A DNA stretch of 64,000 nucleotides, taken from contig NZ_CP004387.1 in NCBI RefSeq assembly GCF_000299335.2, positions 1,922,001 to 1,986,000 on the forward strand. Reading direction: 5' to 3'. Positions 19,776 through 28,814 of this stretch are shown in pieces (the stretch's first letter is position 1; the number at the start of each line of letters is the position of its first letter). The notes beneath the pieces were generated by a model. The model had not been told where the DNA came from and made no database searches. It saw nothing but the letters and a program-made list of their open reading frames with translations. The DNA comes from Isoalcanivorax pacificus W11-5. GTDB taxonomy: Bacteria; Pseudomonadota; Gammaproteobacteria; Pseudomonadales; Alcanivoracaceae. The translations under genes were made by a program, and so were the position numbers.

Positions 19776-20772
19776 ACGCGCTCTGCTCGGAATACCCCAG
19801 GTCGGTGGCGATCTGGCTTACGGGCCGGTTGCTGTGCAGCAGCCAGTCGGTGGCCAGTGCGCGGCGCTCGTCATCCAGCAGGGTGGTGAAGTCCGCGCCT
19901 TCGGCGCGCAGGCGCCGGCGCAGGGTCCAGGGTTTCATGCCCAGCGCGGTGGCCACGCTGTCCAGTTGCGCGGCGCCGTCGAGCAGCTGGCGCTGGATCG
20001 CGGCGCGCACCTGGCCAATCAGGTTGTCGCGGGCCATGAAGCGGGTCAACACCTGTTGTACGCGGGTGCGCGAGATGCGGTGGACTTCCGGGTCGGCGTC
20101 GCGGATCGGCAGGTCCAGCACGCGGTCATCCAGCACGATGCTGTCGGTGGCGGCGCCGAAGGTGACCGGGCAGCGGAACACCCGCTCGTATTCCGCCGGA
20201 TCGCCGGCGGGGTGATGCCGAAACGTGACCGACAGCGGGTCCACCACGGCGCCGGTGATCCAGCGGCCAAAGGTGATCGAGGCGGCAGAGAAGATTTCCA
20301 TGCGCTGCGGGTCCAGGGCGGACGGCGGCCCCTGCAATTGCCAGATCAGGGTCAGCCGGCCCGGTTGGCGTTCCACCTCGGGCACCAGCAATTCGTGGGT
20401 GACCCGCTGGAAAGGCAATGCCAGGGCCATGGCATGCCGCAGCGTGGCGCTGGACATGGCGGCGTAGCCCAGCGCGCCGAGGAAGCGTGGCCGCACCTGG
20501 GCGCCCATGTGCAGGCCGAAACAGGGATCGTTGCTGCGCGTCAGTGCGGCCTGCAAGAGCGCCTGCTCGACATGCAGCGGCGCGCGGCTGTGCGGCGCGG
20601 CGAGTTGTTCGCGGGTGATCCCCTGGCGGGCCAGCTCGTCGTCCAGATCCACGCCGGCCTGGTGGGCGGCATCGAGCAGAAACTCCAGCCAGTGGCCGGC
20701 CACGGTCAGGCGCTCGGGGCGGATCGCCGGGGCCTTGCTGTGGGAACCGGAATGGACAGCGTCGGAATACAT
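19708..20772 (-). CDS. AraC-family transcriptional regulator (OruR-like)
   Basis: 354 residues. The N-terminal part matches the Arabinose_bd ligand domain of the OruR/ArgR-like AraC group (HVEQALLQAALTRSNDPCFG, GALGYAAMSSATLRHAMAL); the C-terminal two-HTH domain is DSVATALGMKPWTLRRRL and ATDLGYSEQSAFNRAFRRW. The ATG at 20772 is preceded by AGGTGGTG; the frame can extend upstream only through GTG codons. Target genes are not evident; neighbours on both sides are convergent or unrelated. Confidence 0.85.
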   Translation of the reverse strand: MYSDAVHSGSHSKAPAIRPERLTVAGHWLEFLLDAAHQAGVDLDDELARQGITREQLAAPHSRAPLHVEQALLQAALTRSNDPCFGLHMGAQVRPRFLGALGYAAMSSATLRHAMALALPFQRVTHELLVPEVERQPGRLTLIWQLQGPPSALDPQRMEIFSAASITFGRWITGAVVDPLSVTFRHHPAGDPAEYERVFRCPVTFGAATDSIVLDDRVLDLPIRDADPEVHRISRTRVQQVLTRFMARDNLIGQVRAAIQRQLLDGAAQLDSVATALGMKPWTLRRRLRAEGADFTTLLDDERRALATDWLLHSNRPVSQIATDLGYSEQSAFNRAFRRWFDCTPVSWREQQRL

Positions 20773-20921
20773 CGTGCACACCACCTGACATTGCAGCGGG
20801 TTGCGGGAGGCTCAAGTCAACGGCAGTGGTGCGGGGGAGTCAATGGCGTGTACAGGGCAGGGGTGAGCGATCTGGTCAGACCGCCACCGGGCCCCGTGGG
20901 GCCCGGCACGGACAGCGCGGT

Positions 20922-21296
20922 TCAGGCAGCGCCAGTGGCTTTCTCGATCTTGCGGACCTTGCGGGTCAGGCTGTTCAGTTTCTTGTCCAGCGCGGCGATG
21001 TCATCCTGGGTCGGCAGGCCGAACAGGCTGGCGGTACGCTGGCGCAGGCTGGTCAGCAGGTCCTGTGCCTCGGTGGCTTTCTTCTGCGCGGCTTTCTGCG
21101 CCTTGGCGCGTTCCTGTTGCAGTGATTCGCCGGTTTTTACCAGCTCGTTGAACAGTTCGGTGCCACGGTCGGTGACCCGGGTGACGACGCCACGGACGGC
21201 CTTGCGCGCCTGCGCCAGTGCGTCCTTCAGTTCTTCGCGGGCACGCTCTACACGGGCGTTGATCTGGTCAAGGCTTTCCTTGTTGGTCTCAGGCAT
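20922..21296 (-). CDS. Phasin-like coiled-coil protein
   Basis: 124-residue, Lys/Glu/Ala-rich, fully helical protein (LDQINARVERAREELKDAL, ERAKAQKAAQKKATEAQDLL) with a C-terminal segment LPTQDDIAALDKKLNSLTRK. The latter resembles the conserved C-terminal motif of the PHA granule-associated phasins PhaI/PhaF of pseudomonads. No PHA synthase gene is in the window, so a granule role is only inferred. Confidence 0.6.
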   Translation of the reverse strand: MPETNKESLDQINARVERAREELKDALAQARKAVRGVVTRVTDRGTELFNELVKTGESLQQERAKAQKAAQKKATEAQDLLTSLRQRTASLFGLPTQDDIAALDKKLNSLTRKVRKIEKATGAA

Positions 21297-21481
21297 TATT
21301 GCGCTCCTTTGGCATGTGCTTGTGTCAGGCGTCCGTCGCCGGTGCCATCTGGCAGGCGCCGGGTGATCGGGCCCGCAAACGGGGGCAGTCTAACGGGCCC
21401 TGGACCGGCGTCCGGGCACCGTTGTCCGACAATTAAACACCTATCAGATTTCGGGGACCGATGGTCCCGAGAGGGCAGAGC

Positions 21482-23029
21482 ATGACAGCAGTGCAACTCG
21501 ACAGCGGCCGAATCACCGGCTTGCGCCGTGACGACGGCGTGACCGAATACCGTGGCATTCCGTTTGCCGCCCCGCCGGTGGGGGCGCTGCGCTTCCGCGC
21601 GCCACAACCGGTGCCCGGCTGGGGCGGAGAGCGTGCCTGCGACCGCACGGCGCTGCCGGCCTGGCAGGAAAAGAACCCGGTCATGGGCGTGGAGGCCATC
21701 GGTGATGATTGCCTGGCACTGAATGTCTGGGTGCCGGAGGGCGATGGCCCGTTCCCGGTGATGGTGTGGCTGCACGGCGGCGGTTATGTGGCCGGCTCGC
21801 CCTCGCAATTGCTGTATCACGGCGCGCGGCTGGCGGCGAGCCAGCGGGTGATCGTGGTCAATGCGGCCTATCGTCTGGGTGTCTGGGGCTATGGCTGGTT
21901 CCGCGATATCGCGCCGTCGCTGGAGAGTGACAGCAACCTTGGCCTGCGCGATCAGGTAGCGGCACTGGAGTGGGTGCAGCGCAACGCCGGGGCCTTCGGC
22001 GGCGACCCGTCGCAGGTGACGGTATTCGGTGAATCCGCCGGTGGCTTCTCCGTGGCGACGCTGCTGGCCACGCCGGCCGCAGACGGTCTGTTTCAGCGCG
22101 CGATTGTGCAGTCCGGTGCCGCAGACATGGTGCTGATGCCCGCCGAAGCGGCCCGCGTAACAGCGCTGATGTGCGAGGCGCTGCCGGGCGACGGAGACAT
22201 GGCCGAACGCCTGCTGGCCGCTGAACCCCGCGCCATTGTGCGGGCCCAGCGCGCGGCGCTGAAAACCGCCGTGCAGCGTGGCCTGCGCGACACCACGCCA
22301 CAGTACGGCATGGTGTTCATGCCGGTGGTGGACGGCGACCTGTTGCCCCGCAGCCCGATCGAGGCGATTGCCGCAGGCTGCGCGCGCGACCGGGCGTTGC
22401 TGGCCGGCACCTGCCGGGACGAATACCACCTGTTCCAGTACGCCGCGCCGTTCAACGGCGGGCAGACCATCGACGCGCTGCGCGCACTGGACGACGACGC
22501 CATCCTCAGCCGTTTCCGCCGCGCGCTGCCACAGCATGGCGAGCGTGCGTTTGAAATCTACCGCGAGGCGGTGACGCCAGACCCCGCTCGCAGTCACCTG
22601 GACTGGTTCAGCAGCATGGAATCCGACCGCCTGTTCCGCGTGCCGACCCAGCGCCTGCTGGATGCGCACCACGCCGCAGGCGGCGAAGCCTGGGGCTACG
22701 AATTCACCTGGGAGGTCAGCATTTTCGGCGTGCCGCTCGGCGCCTGCCATGTGGTGGATGTGCCGTTCGTGTTCGGGATCACCGATACCCCGGTGGGGGA
22801 ATTGTTCACCGGCGGCGGCGAGGAAGCCGCCGCGCTGTCGCAGCGCGTACAGCAGTGCTGGGGCAACTTTGCCCGGGGCGGCTCGCCGGGCTGGGATGCC
22901 TGGGGCGAGGCTGGTGAAGCCCATCACTTTGGCCGTGAGGCGGGCAGCGGCCCGTTGCTGGACCCGGCCCGCGCCGCGTTGTGGGCGGATATCATCCCGA
23001 CACCTGCAACCGGCGGCGATGGCGCGTAG
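21482..23029 (+). CDS. Type-B carboxylesterase
   Basis: 515-residue alpha/beta hydrolase of the carboxylesterase/para-nitrobenzyl esterase family. Signs are the N-terminal YRGIPFAAPPVGALRFRAP, the oxyanion-hole motif VWLHGGGYVAG and the nucleophile elbow VFGESAGGFSV with Ser185; the acid and His lie in the C-terminal half (GACHVVDVPFVFG). No signal peptide, so it is probably cytoplasmic. The ATG at 21482 follows GAGAGGG. The natural ester is unknown. Confidence 0.9.
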   Translation: MTAVQLDSGRITGLRRDDGVTEYRGIPFAAPPVGALRFRAPQPVPGWGGERACDRTALPAWQEKNPVMGVEAIGDDCLALNVWVPEGDGPFPVMVWLHGGGYVAGSPSQLLYHGARLAASQRVIVVNAAYRLGVWGYGWFRDIAPSLESDSNLGLRDQVAALEWVQRNAGAFGGDPSQVTVFGESAGGFSVATLLATPAADGLFQRAIVQSGAADMVLMPAEAARVTALMCEALPGDGDMAERLLAAEPRAIVRAQRAALKTAVQRGLRDTTPQYGMVFMPVVDGDLLPRSPIEAIAAGCARDRALLAGTCRDEYHLFQYAAPFNGGQTIDALRALDDDAILSRFRRALPQHGERAFEIYREAVTPDPARSHLDWFSSMESDRLFRVPTQRLLDAHHAAGGEAWGYEFTWEVSIFGVPLGACHVVDVPFVFGITDTPVGELFTGGGEEAAALSQRVQQCWGNFARGGSPGWDAWGEAGEAHHFGREAGSGPLLDPARAALWADIIPTPATGGDGA

Positions 23030-23056
23030 AATAGGCGCCCGCTGACGGAGGCCACT

Positions 23057-23374
23057 ATGAGCAGTATTGCCACATTGATCGAGCGCAAGGTGCGCGACGG
23101 GTTGCCCGTGGCACACTTGTCGCTGGAAAACGAAAGCCACATGCACAGTGGACCGGCTACCGAGTCACACTTCCGCATGGTGGTCGTGTCCGGCGCCTTC
23201 GAGGGCCTGCGGCTGGTGCAGCGTCACCAGCGCATCTATGCCCTGGTCGCCGAGGAGCTGGCCGGGCCGGTGCATGCGCTGGCGCTGCATACCTTTACCC
23301 CGGCGGAGTGGGCCGAGCGGGGGGAGCAGGCCGAGGCGTCGCCGAATTGTCGCGGCGGCAGCCAGGCCGGCTGA
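23057..23374 (+). CDS. BolA family protein
   Basis: 105 residues with the BolA fold. Conserved pieces are LEVELENESHMHSG-like LSLENESHMHSGPATESHFR, VVVSGAFEGLRLVQRHQRIY and ALHTFTPAEWAER. The central His residues can bind an Fe-S cluster with monothiol glutaredoxins. GGAGG precedes the ATG by five bases. Whether it corresponds to BolA itself or the paralog IbaG cannot be settled, but length and motifs favour BolA. Confidence 0.9.
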   Translation: MSSIATLIERKVRDGLPVAHLSLENESHMHSGPATESHFRMVVVSGAFEGLRLVQRHQRIYALVAEELAGPVHALALHTFTPAEWAERGEQAEASPNCRGGSQAG

Positions 23375-23415
23375 GTGATTGCATTGTCCGTAAGTGAAGC
23401 AGAGATCATTGCACC

Positions 23416-24354
23416 ATGAACCAGATTGTCGTTGCCGCGCTGTACAAGTTTGTCCGCCTGACGGAGGTGGAATCCCTGCAGGCGCCATTACTGGAAACGA
23501 TGCAGCGGCTGGACGTGCGCGGCACCCTGTTGCTGGCCGATGAAGGCATCAACGGCACTGTCTCCGGCACCCGGCAGGCGGTGGATGCGTTGCTGGACTG
23601 GCTGCGCGCGGACGCACGGTTTGCCGATCTGGAGCACAAGGAATCCCTGCACGCCGCGCATCCGTTTCTGCGTACCAAGGTGAAGCTGAAACGGGAAATC
23701 GTCACCATGGGCGTGGAAGGGATCGACCCGCGTCATGTGGTCGGCACCTATGTGCAGCCGGAAGACTGGAACGCGCTGATCAGCGATCCGGACGTGCTGC
23801 TGATCGACACCCGCAATGATTACGAATACGAAGTCGGCACCTTCAAGGGCGCAGTGAATCCGCACACCACCAGTTTTCGTGAGTTTCCGGATTATGTGCG
23901 CGAAAACCTGGACCCGTCCCGGCACCGCAAGGTGGCCATGTTCTGCACCGGCGGCATCCGTTGTGAAAAATCCACCGCGTTTCTGAAAGAGCAGGGTTTT
24001 GAGGAGGTGTATCACCTCAAGGGCGGTATTCTCAAATACCTCGAAGAAGTGCCGAAGGACGCGTCGCTGTGGCAAGGCGAGTGTTTTGTGTTCGACGAGC
24101 GCGTCACCGTCGACCACGACCTGCAACCGGGCCATTACGACCAGTGCCACGCCTGCCGCCGTCCGATCTCCGACGAGGAGAAGGCATCACCGCAGTACCA
24201 GCCGGGCGTATCCTGCCCGAAATGCTTTGACAGCCTGACCGACGAGCAGAAAGCACGCTTCGCGGAACGGCAGAAGCAGATCGAGCTGGCCCGCCGTCGC
24301 GGCCTGCGCCATCGTGGTGCGGACCCGCGCCAGCCCCGCCCACTGAGTGACTGA
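23416..24354 (+). CDS. trhO: tRNA uridine(34) hydroxylase (rhodanese-like, YceA family)
   Basis: 312 residues. An N-terminal UPF0176 domain ([26 protein letters not shown]) precedes a rhodanese domain with the active-site loop [16 protein letters not shown] (Cys177), then a Cys-rich C-terminal region ([23 protein letters not shown]). TrhO makes 5-hydroxyuridine at tRNA position 34, an O2-dependent step. Gene stands alone, upstream of nasR. Confidence 0.92.
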   Translation: MNQIVVAALYKFVRLTEVESLQAPLLETMQRLDVRGTLLLADEGINGTVSGTRQAVDALLDWLRADARFADLEHKESLHAAHPFLRTKVKLKREIVTMGVEGIDPRHVVGTYVQPEDWNALISDPDVLLIDTRNDYEYEVGTFKGAVNPHTTSFREFPDYVRENLDPSRHRKVAMFCTGGIRCEKSTAFLKEQGFEEVYHLKGGILKYLEEVPKDASLWQGECFVFDERVTVDHDLQPGHYDQCHACRRPISDEEKASPQYQPGVSCPKCFDSLTDEQKARFAERQKQIELARRRGLRHRGADPRQPRPLSD

Positions 24355-24382
24355 TCCCGCACGTCATCGCTGTGTTTTGCCG

Positions 24383-24397
24383 GCACCATCATGGTGC
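24383..24397. promoter_or_regulatory. NtrC-type binding site upstream of nasR
   Basis: GCACC-ATCAT-GGTGC matches the NtrC consensus GCACC-N5-GGTGC exactly and lies within a longer perfect dyad at 24379-24401. It is only seven bases upstream of the sigma-54 promoter, closer than typical enhancers. The same dyad could also be the end-of-transcript hairpin of trhO, but no T run follows. Confidence 0.55.
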
Positions 24398-24403
24398 CGG
24401 CGC

Positions 24404-24419
24404 TGGCTTGTTCCTTGCA
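24404..24419 (+). promoter_or_regulatory. Sigma-54 promoter of nasR
   Basis: TGGCTTGTTCCTTGCA has GG and GC at the exact -24/-12 spacing and matches the TGGCAC-N5-TTGCA consensus well. Predicted transcription start is about 24431, leaving a short leader before the ATG at 24457. Confidence 0.75.
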
Positions 24420-24456
24420 TGATTCCGGGCATACACCGCTCAGAGGATGCCAGGAC

Positions 24457-25761
24457 ATGCACAGGATTCCCCCGGGGGACCGCCATCGGCCGCCCAGTGC
24501 CACGGATTTTCTGATCGCATCGCGACAAAGCGAAATGCTCAGCCTGGAAGCGTTTCTGGGCATGGGGCGCCTGGTCGTGGCGATCAGCAATCTGGTCCAC
24601 GCCCTGCAACGCGAACGGGGTGCCTCGAACCTGTATCTTGGCGCCCACGGACGTCGCCACGCTGACCGGCTGCTGGCGCTCAGCGCCGACGTGGATGCAC
24701 AGCAGGCCCGCTTCGATGCGGCCCTGGCAACACTGGATCACGCCGGCGGCATGATCGGCGCCAGCCGCCTGTTCAGCCGGTTGGCGTATTGCGTACATAC
24801 CCTGTCGGAACTGCCCCAGGTGCGAGAGCAGGTGCGCGCGCAGAAACTGACGCCGGAAGAAGCCGTGCGCTGCTACAGCGAACTGGTGCGCGGGTTGCTG
24901 GCGGTGGTCTTCGAAGCCGCAGAGAACGCCGCAGACCCGGCCATTTCGCGCACCCTGGTGGCGATGTTCAATTTCATGCAGGGCAAGGAACTGGCCGGGC
25001 AGGAGCGTGCTGCCGGGTGTGCCGGGTTTGCGCGGGGCGAACTGGACAATGTGCTCAGCGAACGGCTGCTGCATCTGCTCGAAGCGCAGGAGCGCTGCTT
25101 CCAGATATTCGAAAGTTTTGCCGATGAACAGGCGCTGGCGTTGTGGCGTGGCGTGCAGGGCGCCCCCGCCGTAGCGGAACTGGAACGGCTGCGCCGGCTG
25201 GCGTGCACGGCGGCGCAGCGTGATCAGTCCCGGGTGGATGAATCACTCAGTGATCGCTGGTTCGAATTGACGACCGAGCGCATCGACGCAATGAAAAGCG
25301 TTGAGGATTATCTTGAATCACGCCTGCACAGCCAGTGCGCTGGCAAGCTGGCGGAAGCCCGTGACGGGCTGGCCCGCCATCAGTCACTGATTGAATCCGT
25401 GCTGGCGGAGGAAGCGGAGCCGAGGGATTCCTACATCGTCTTTTGCGGCACACAGGGCGCGACCGGTGAGCCGGACAGTTACCACAGCGAAGGCGTCAGC
25501 CCGCGGCTGGGCCGCTCGATTATCGAGCTGGTGCAGTTGCAATCGCAGCGTTTGCAGGCCATGTATGATGAACTGAACGCGGCGCGCACGGCACTGGAGG
25601 AACGCAAGCTGATGGAGCGGGCGAAAGTCCTGCTGATGAAACACCGCAAGCTGACCGAGGAACAGGCGTACCGCCTGCTGCGGCAGATGGCGATGAACCA
25701 GAGCCGGCGGCTGGTGGATGTGGCGCGCGCAGTGGTCAGCATGCAGGACGTGTGGGAATAA
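24457..25761 (+). CDS. nasR: NasR-type nitrate-sensing antiterminator (NIT + ANTAR domains)
   Basis: 434 residues. The N-terminal helical NIT (nitrate/nitrite-sensing) domain covers about residues 30-300 and includes VHALQRERGASNLYLG. The C-terminal ANTAR RNA-binding domain is at about 375-425 (ALEERKLMERAKVLLMKHRK, TEEQAYRLLRQMAMNQSRRL). In Klebsiella NasR binds tandem hairpins in the nasF leader and prevents termination when nitrate or nitrite is present. Three matching leaders occur at 32385-32489, 28524-28652 and 32054-32103. The ATG at 24457 is used; an in-frame start at 24391 lies upstream of the promoter. The gene has its own sigma-54 promoter. Confidence 0.93.
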   Translation: MHRIPPGDRHRPPSATDFLIASRQSEMLSLEAFLGMGRLVVAISNLVHALQRERGASNLYLGAHGRRHADRLLALSADVDAQQARFDAALATLDHAGGMIGASRLFSRLAYCVHTLSELPQVREQVRAQKLTPEEAVRCYSELVRGLLAVVFEAAENAADPAISRTLVAMFNFMQGKELAGQERAAGCAGFARGELDNVLSERLLHLLEAQERCFQIFESFADEQALALWRGVQGAPAVAELERLRRLACTAAQRDQSRVDESLSDRWFELTTERIDAMKSVEDYLESRLHSQCAGKLAEARDGLARHQSLIESVLAEEAEPRDSYIVFCGTQGATGEPDSYHSEGVSPRLGRSIIELVQLQSQRLQAMYDELNAARTALEERKLMERAKVLLMKHRKLTEEQAYRLLRQMAMNQSRRLVDVARAVVSMQDVWE

Positions 25762-25827
25762 GGTCTTTGGGGATCACACTGGCCGTAATGAGCTCGGGTG
25801 GCTTTGGGTTGTGATCCAGTTGCCCAC

Positions 25828-27567
25828 CTAACCCGGATGCCACACCAGCACCGTTGCCAGCACCAGCGCCAACACCAACGACAGTAATTGCCAGAACCGC
25901 AGCGGGTTGCGTTCCAGCAGCGGGGCGGCGGTGCCGGCGTGCAGGGCGGGATTGGGATGCTCCAGATCAAACAGGAATTCCGACAGCGCCGCATAACGCT
26001 GGTTGGGATCGGGGTGCACCGCCTTGCGCAGCGGGCCATCGAGCCAGGGTGGCAGGTCCTGGCGATACTGCGTCAGCGGGCGGTAGCGCAGCCGATGCTG
26101 CCGACCACTGAGACTGGCAGCGGCGACCGCCGTGCCATAAGGGAGCTGGCCGGTGAGTAGCTGGTAGGCCATGACGCCGAGCGAAAACAGGTCGGAACCC
26201 TCGTGGCTGTCGTGGCCACGAAAACATTCCGGGGCAGTGTAGGGGGCCGTACCGAGCAGGCTGTCGCGCAGGGCGTGCGGTAGCTGGTCCTGCAGGCCGG
26301 CGATACGGGTGGCACCGAAATCGATCAGTGTCACGGTGCCGCTGCGGTCGATCAGAATATTGTCCGGGCGCAGGTCCTGGTGAAACATTTCCAGCCGGTG
26401 AAACGCACGCAGGCCGCTGGCGATCTGCCGGACGATATCGCGCACGCTGCTCAGCGCCGCTGCGGGGTGATCATGCAGCCACTGGCGCAATGTCTGCCCG
26501 TCGATATATTCGGTTACCGTGTAGCAGTAGCGGCGCGGCCGTGTCGGCGGCACGGCACGCAGTACATGGGGATGATCCAGACGGCGGGCGATCCATTCCT
26601 CCATGACAAAGCGTTGCAGCCAGGCCGGATCATCGCGTGCCTCGGTGGACGGCACCTTGATGACCACCGTCTGCTGGTGAGCGTCATCCCGCGCCAGGTA
26701 CACCTGGCTGCGGTGCCCCTGGTGCAGTTCGCGCAGTATCGAATAGCCTTCGAATGCCGTGCGCGGTGCCAGCGCGGGCGGGCAGGGCAATGCCCTGGCC
26801 TGGCCAAGTTGTGTCTCCGCATCGTGGGGCGGCAGCGTTTCGACGCGCAGCAGTTGTACGGTCACGTTGTCGTCGCTGCCGTGTGCCAGTGCCTGATCGG
26901 CGATGTGCTTCGCGGTGTCATCCAGCGCTGTGGCTGTACGCAGCAGTTCAGTTATTTCGGCATGTCCGAGGTATTCGTACACACCGTCGGTCACCAACAG
27001 AAACAGATCGCCTGCCGCCAGTGTGCAATGCAGGTAATCCAGTTCCAGATGGGGCTGGATGCCCAGCGCCCGGCTCAGGTAATGCTGCTCGCGCGACACC
27101 CAGAGCCGGTGATCGGTGGTGAGTTGCTCCAGCTCGCCATCGCGCCAGCGGTAAATGCGTGAATCGCCGGCATGAAACACACTGGCCTGGCTGCCGCGCA
27201 GCACGAGCGCGCTGAGCGTGCAGACGTAGCCCCGGTCCATGTCGTAGCGGAACTGGCTCTGGCGTGTCTGCGCATACAGCCACGCGTTAATCGCCATCAG
27301 TACGCGCGACGCGGACTGCTTGACTGACCAGGTGTCCGGCGTACTGAAATAATCCGACAGGAAACCCCGCACGGCACAGTCGCTGGCAATGTGGCTGACG
27401 CTGCTGCTGCCAATGCCATCTGCGAGCGCCACGGCGATACCCTTGGTGCTGCGCAGCGGTTCGTCGGGCAGGAACAGGCCGTGGCAATCCTGGTTGGCCG
27501 GCTTGCGTCCCTTGTCACTGTACTGGCCGAAGGAAACGGACAACCCGCTCATGCTTGCCTCGCTCAT
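25828..27567 (-). CDS. PP2C phosphatase-Ser/Thr kinase fusion with C-terminal membrane anchor (paralog 1)
   Basis: 579 residues. PP2C domain (about 10-245) keeps its metal ligands: NQDCHG, ALADGIGSSS, HAGDSRIYRW, LLVTDGVYEY, GSDDNVTV. The kinase domain (about 270-530) has VVIKVPS (Lys304), HQDLRPDN (catalytic Asp398, HQD in place of HRD), LIDFGA (Asp416) and TAPEC; its Gly loop is poor (LHQGHRSQVYLA). A single transmembrane helix ends the protein (FWQLLSLVLALVLATVLVW), so the enzyme faces the cytoplasm. It follows the FNT transporter by 93 bases on the same strand. Similar fusions sit beside nitrate genes in pseudomonads; their targets are unknown. The start may be 27567 or 27552. Confidence 0.85.
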   Translation of the reverse strand: MSEASMSGLSVSFGQYSDKGRKPANQDCHGLFLPDEPLRSTKGIAVALADGIGSSSVSHIASDCAVRGFLSDYFSTPDTWSVKQSASRVLMAINAWLYAQTRQSQFRYDMDRGYVCTLSALVLRGSQASVFHAGDSRIYRWRDGELEQLTTDHRLWVSREQHYLSRALGIQPHLELDYLHCTLAAGDLFLLVTDGVYEYLGHAEITELLRTATALDDTAKHIADQALAHGSDDNVTVQLLRVETLPPHDAETQLGQARALPCPPALAPRTAFEGYSILRELHQGHRSQVYLARDDAHQQTVVIKVPSTEARDDPAWLQRFVMEEWIARRLDHPHVLRAVPPTRPRRYCYTVTEYIDGQTLRQWLHDHPAAALSSVRDIVRQIASGLRAFHRLEMFHQDLRPDNILIDRSGTVTLIDFGATRIAGLQDQLPHALRDSLLGTAPYTAPECFRGHDSHEGSDLFSLGVMAYQLLTGQLPYGTAVAAASLSGRQHRLRYRPLTQYRQDLPPWLDGPLRKAVHPDPNQRYAALSEFLFDLEHPNPALHAGTAAPLLERNPLRFWQLLSLVLALVLATVLVWHPG

Positions 27568-27660
27568 GCGCGCCTCGGTAAGGGGGGTGCCACCGGCCTG
27601 ACCCGCGTGGGCTCGGGGCAGGCCGATGGGCTTGGTGAACCGTGGAATGTATCGCGTGCT

Positions 27661-28473
27661 TCAGCGCAATACGCGGGCCGCGCCGGTGCGCAGGTGGGTG
27701 GTGTAGAGCGTCAGGCCGGTCAGCGACAGGCCGCCGACCAGATTGCCAAGCACCACCGGGATTTCGTTCCAGATCAGATAATCCATGACGGAAAAATCAC
27801 CGCCCATGATCAGCGCGGAGGGGAACAGAAACATGTTCACCACTGAATGCTCAAAGGCCATGGCGAAGAACAGCATGATCGGCATCCACATGGCGATCAC
27901 CTTGCCGCCCACCGTGGTCGAGATCATCGCGCCCACCACACCCAACGACACCATCCAGTTGCACAGTACGCCGCGAATGAAAATGGTCAGCATGCCGGCG
28001 GCGCCGTATTCCTTGTAACCCAGGGTCCGGTCTTCGCCGATATGGGAAATCACCTGGCCTACCTGATTGGGTTCGGTGGAGAAACCGTAGGTAAAGACAA
28101 TGGCCATCATCAGGGCGACGGTGAGTGCGCCGAGAAAATTGCCGGTAAAGACGACGCCCCAATGGCGCAGGATGACACCGGGTGTCACGCCGGGGCGCTT
28201 GTCGAACAGTGCCAGCGGTGTCAGTACGAATACGCCGGTGAGCAGGTCGAAACCCATCAGGTAAAGGATGCAGAAGCCGACCGGGAACAGCATCGCGCCG
28301 AGGATCGGAAACCCGGTCTGCACCGAGACAGTCACGGCAAAGACCGCAGCCAGGGCGAGAATGGCACCGGCCATGTAGGCGCGGATCAAGGCGTCGCGGG
28401 TGGCCATGTAGAGTTTGGATTCACCGGCGTCCACCATTTTCGAAACAAATTCCGACGGGACCAGATAAGACAT
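27661..28473 (-). CDS. Formate/nitrite transporter family protein
   Basis: 270-residue FNT-family channel with six membrane segments. Typical motifs are MFPVGFCILYLMGFDLLTG-like LFPVGFCILYLMGFDLLTG, GNFLGALTVALMM, GVLCNWMVSLGV and EHSVVNMF (helix-breaking segment with the pore His). In this setting between nitrate genes it most likely moves nitrite, as NirC does. It is preceded by a sigma-54 promoter and an ANTAR-type leader with a terminator, and followed by a kinase/phosphatase gene. Confidence 0.9.
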   Translation of the reverse strand: MSYLVPSEFVSKMVDAGESKLYMATRDALIRAYMAGAILALAAVFAVTVSVQTGFPILGAMLFPVGFCILYLMGFDLLTGVFVLTPLALFDKRPGVTPGVILRHWGVVFTGNFLGALTVALMMAIVFTYGFSTEPNQVGQVISHIGEDRTLGYKEYGAAGMLTIFIRGVLCNWMVSLGVVGAMISTTVGGKVIAMWMPIMLFFAMAFEHSVVNMFLFPSALIMGGDFSVMDYLIWNEIPVVLGNLVGGLSLTGLTLYTTHLRTGAARVLR

Positions 28474-28523
28474 AGCGATTCTCTGCTTTCCAGTGTAGAG
28501 ACACGTGGCCGTTTCCGGCGCAC

Positions 28524-28579
28524 AAAAAAAAAGCGCCCACCCGCTGCCCGGCCAGATGGCCGATGAAGCGTGTGGGCGC
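28524..28579 (-). terminator. Leader terminator of the FNT transporter operon
   Basis: On the minus strand GCGCCCAC (28579-28572) pairs with GTGGGCGC (28540-28533) and is followed by nine T. Its 5' arm is also the 3' arm of leader hairpin P2, so the two structures exclude each other. Confidence 0.85.
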
Positions 28580-28587
28580 CATTGCCC
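28574..28587 (-). promoter_or_regulatory. ANTAR-target hairpin P2, FNT leader
   Basis: GGGC-AATGGC-GCCC: a four-pair stem with a six-base loop having A at position 1 and G at position 4. It overlaps the 5' arm of the leader terminator. Confidence 0.7.
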
Positions 28588-28632
28588 TGTGTTACCGCGA
28601 CGGCCTGAAAAAGAGCCGCCCTGCGATCAGTG

Positions 28633-28652
28633 CATGCCCGCCATTGGGCATG
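28633..28652 (-). promoter_or_regulatory. ANTAR-target hairpin P1, FNT leader
   Basis: CATGCCC-AATGGC-GGGCATG: a perfect seven-pair stem with a six-base loop, A at 1 and G at 4, identical in loop sequence to P2 and to P1 of the nirB leader. The stretch 28474-28814 has no gene; it is this leader plus its promoter. Confidence 0.75.
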
Positions 28653-28681
28653 TCCCTGTCGCTGTGTTGCCTCTGCAGTGA

Positions 28682-28697
28682 TGCAGGAAGTATGCCA
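28682..28697 (-). promoter_or_regulatory. Sigma-54 promoter of the FNT transporter operon
   Basis: Minus strand TGGCATACTTCCTGCA: GG and GC at the -24/-12 spacing. Predicted start about 28671, roughly 20 bases before hairpin P1 and 200 before the ATG. Confidence 0.7.
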
Positions 28698-28814
28698 GAG
28701 GTTCTGTTCGTGCTGCGGTCAGCAAATATGCGCTGTGCTGCATGACAAAGCGGAAAAATCCCCGCCTTGTTTTGGTGCGCGTGCATTCCGGTGGGGCGGT
28801 GCCGGGTGTTTTTT

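Noticed and set aside
19834-21366. 510-codon plus-strand open frame
   Set aside because: Antisense to the AraC regulator and the phasin-like gene.
21296-23146. 616-codon minus-strand open frame
   Set aside because: Antisense to the carboxylesterase, which has the GESAG nucleophile motif and a ribosome site.
24379-24401. Intrinsic terminator for trhO
   Set aside because: The dyad is perfect but no T run follows; its match to the NtrC consensus explains it better.
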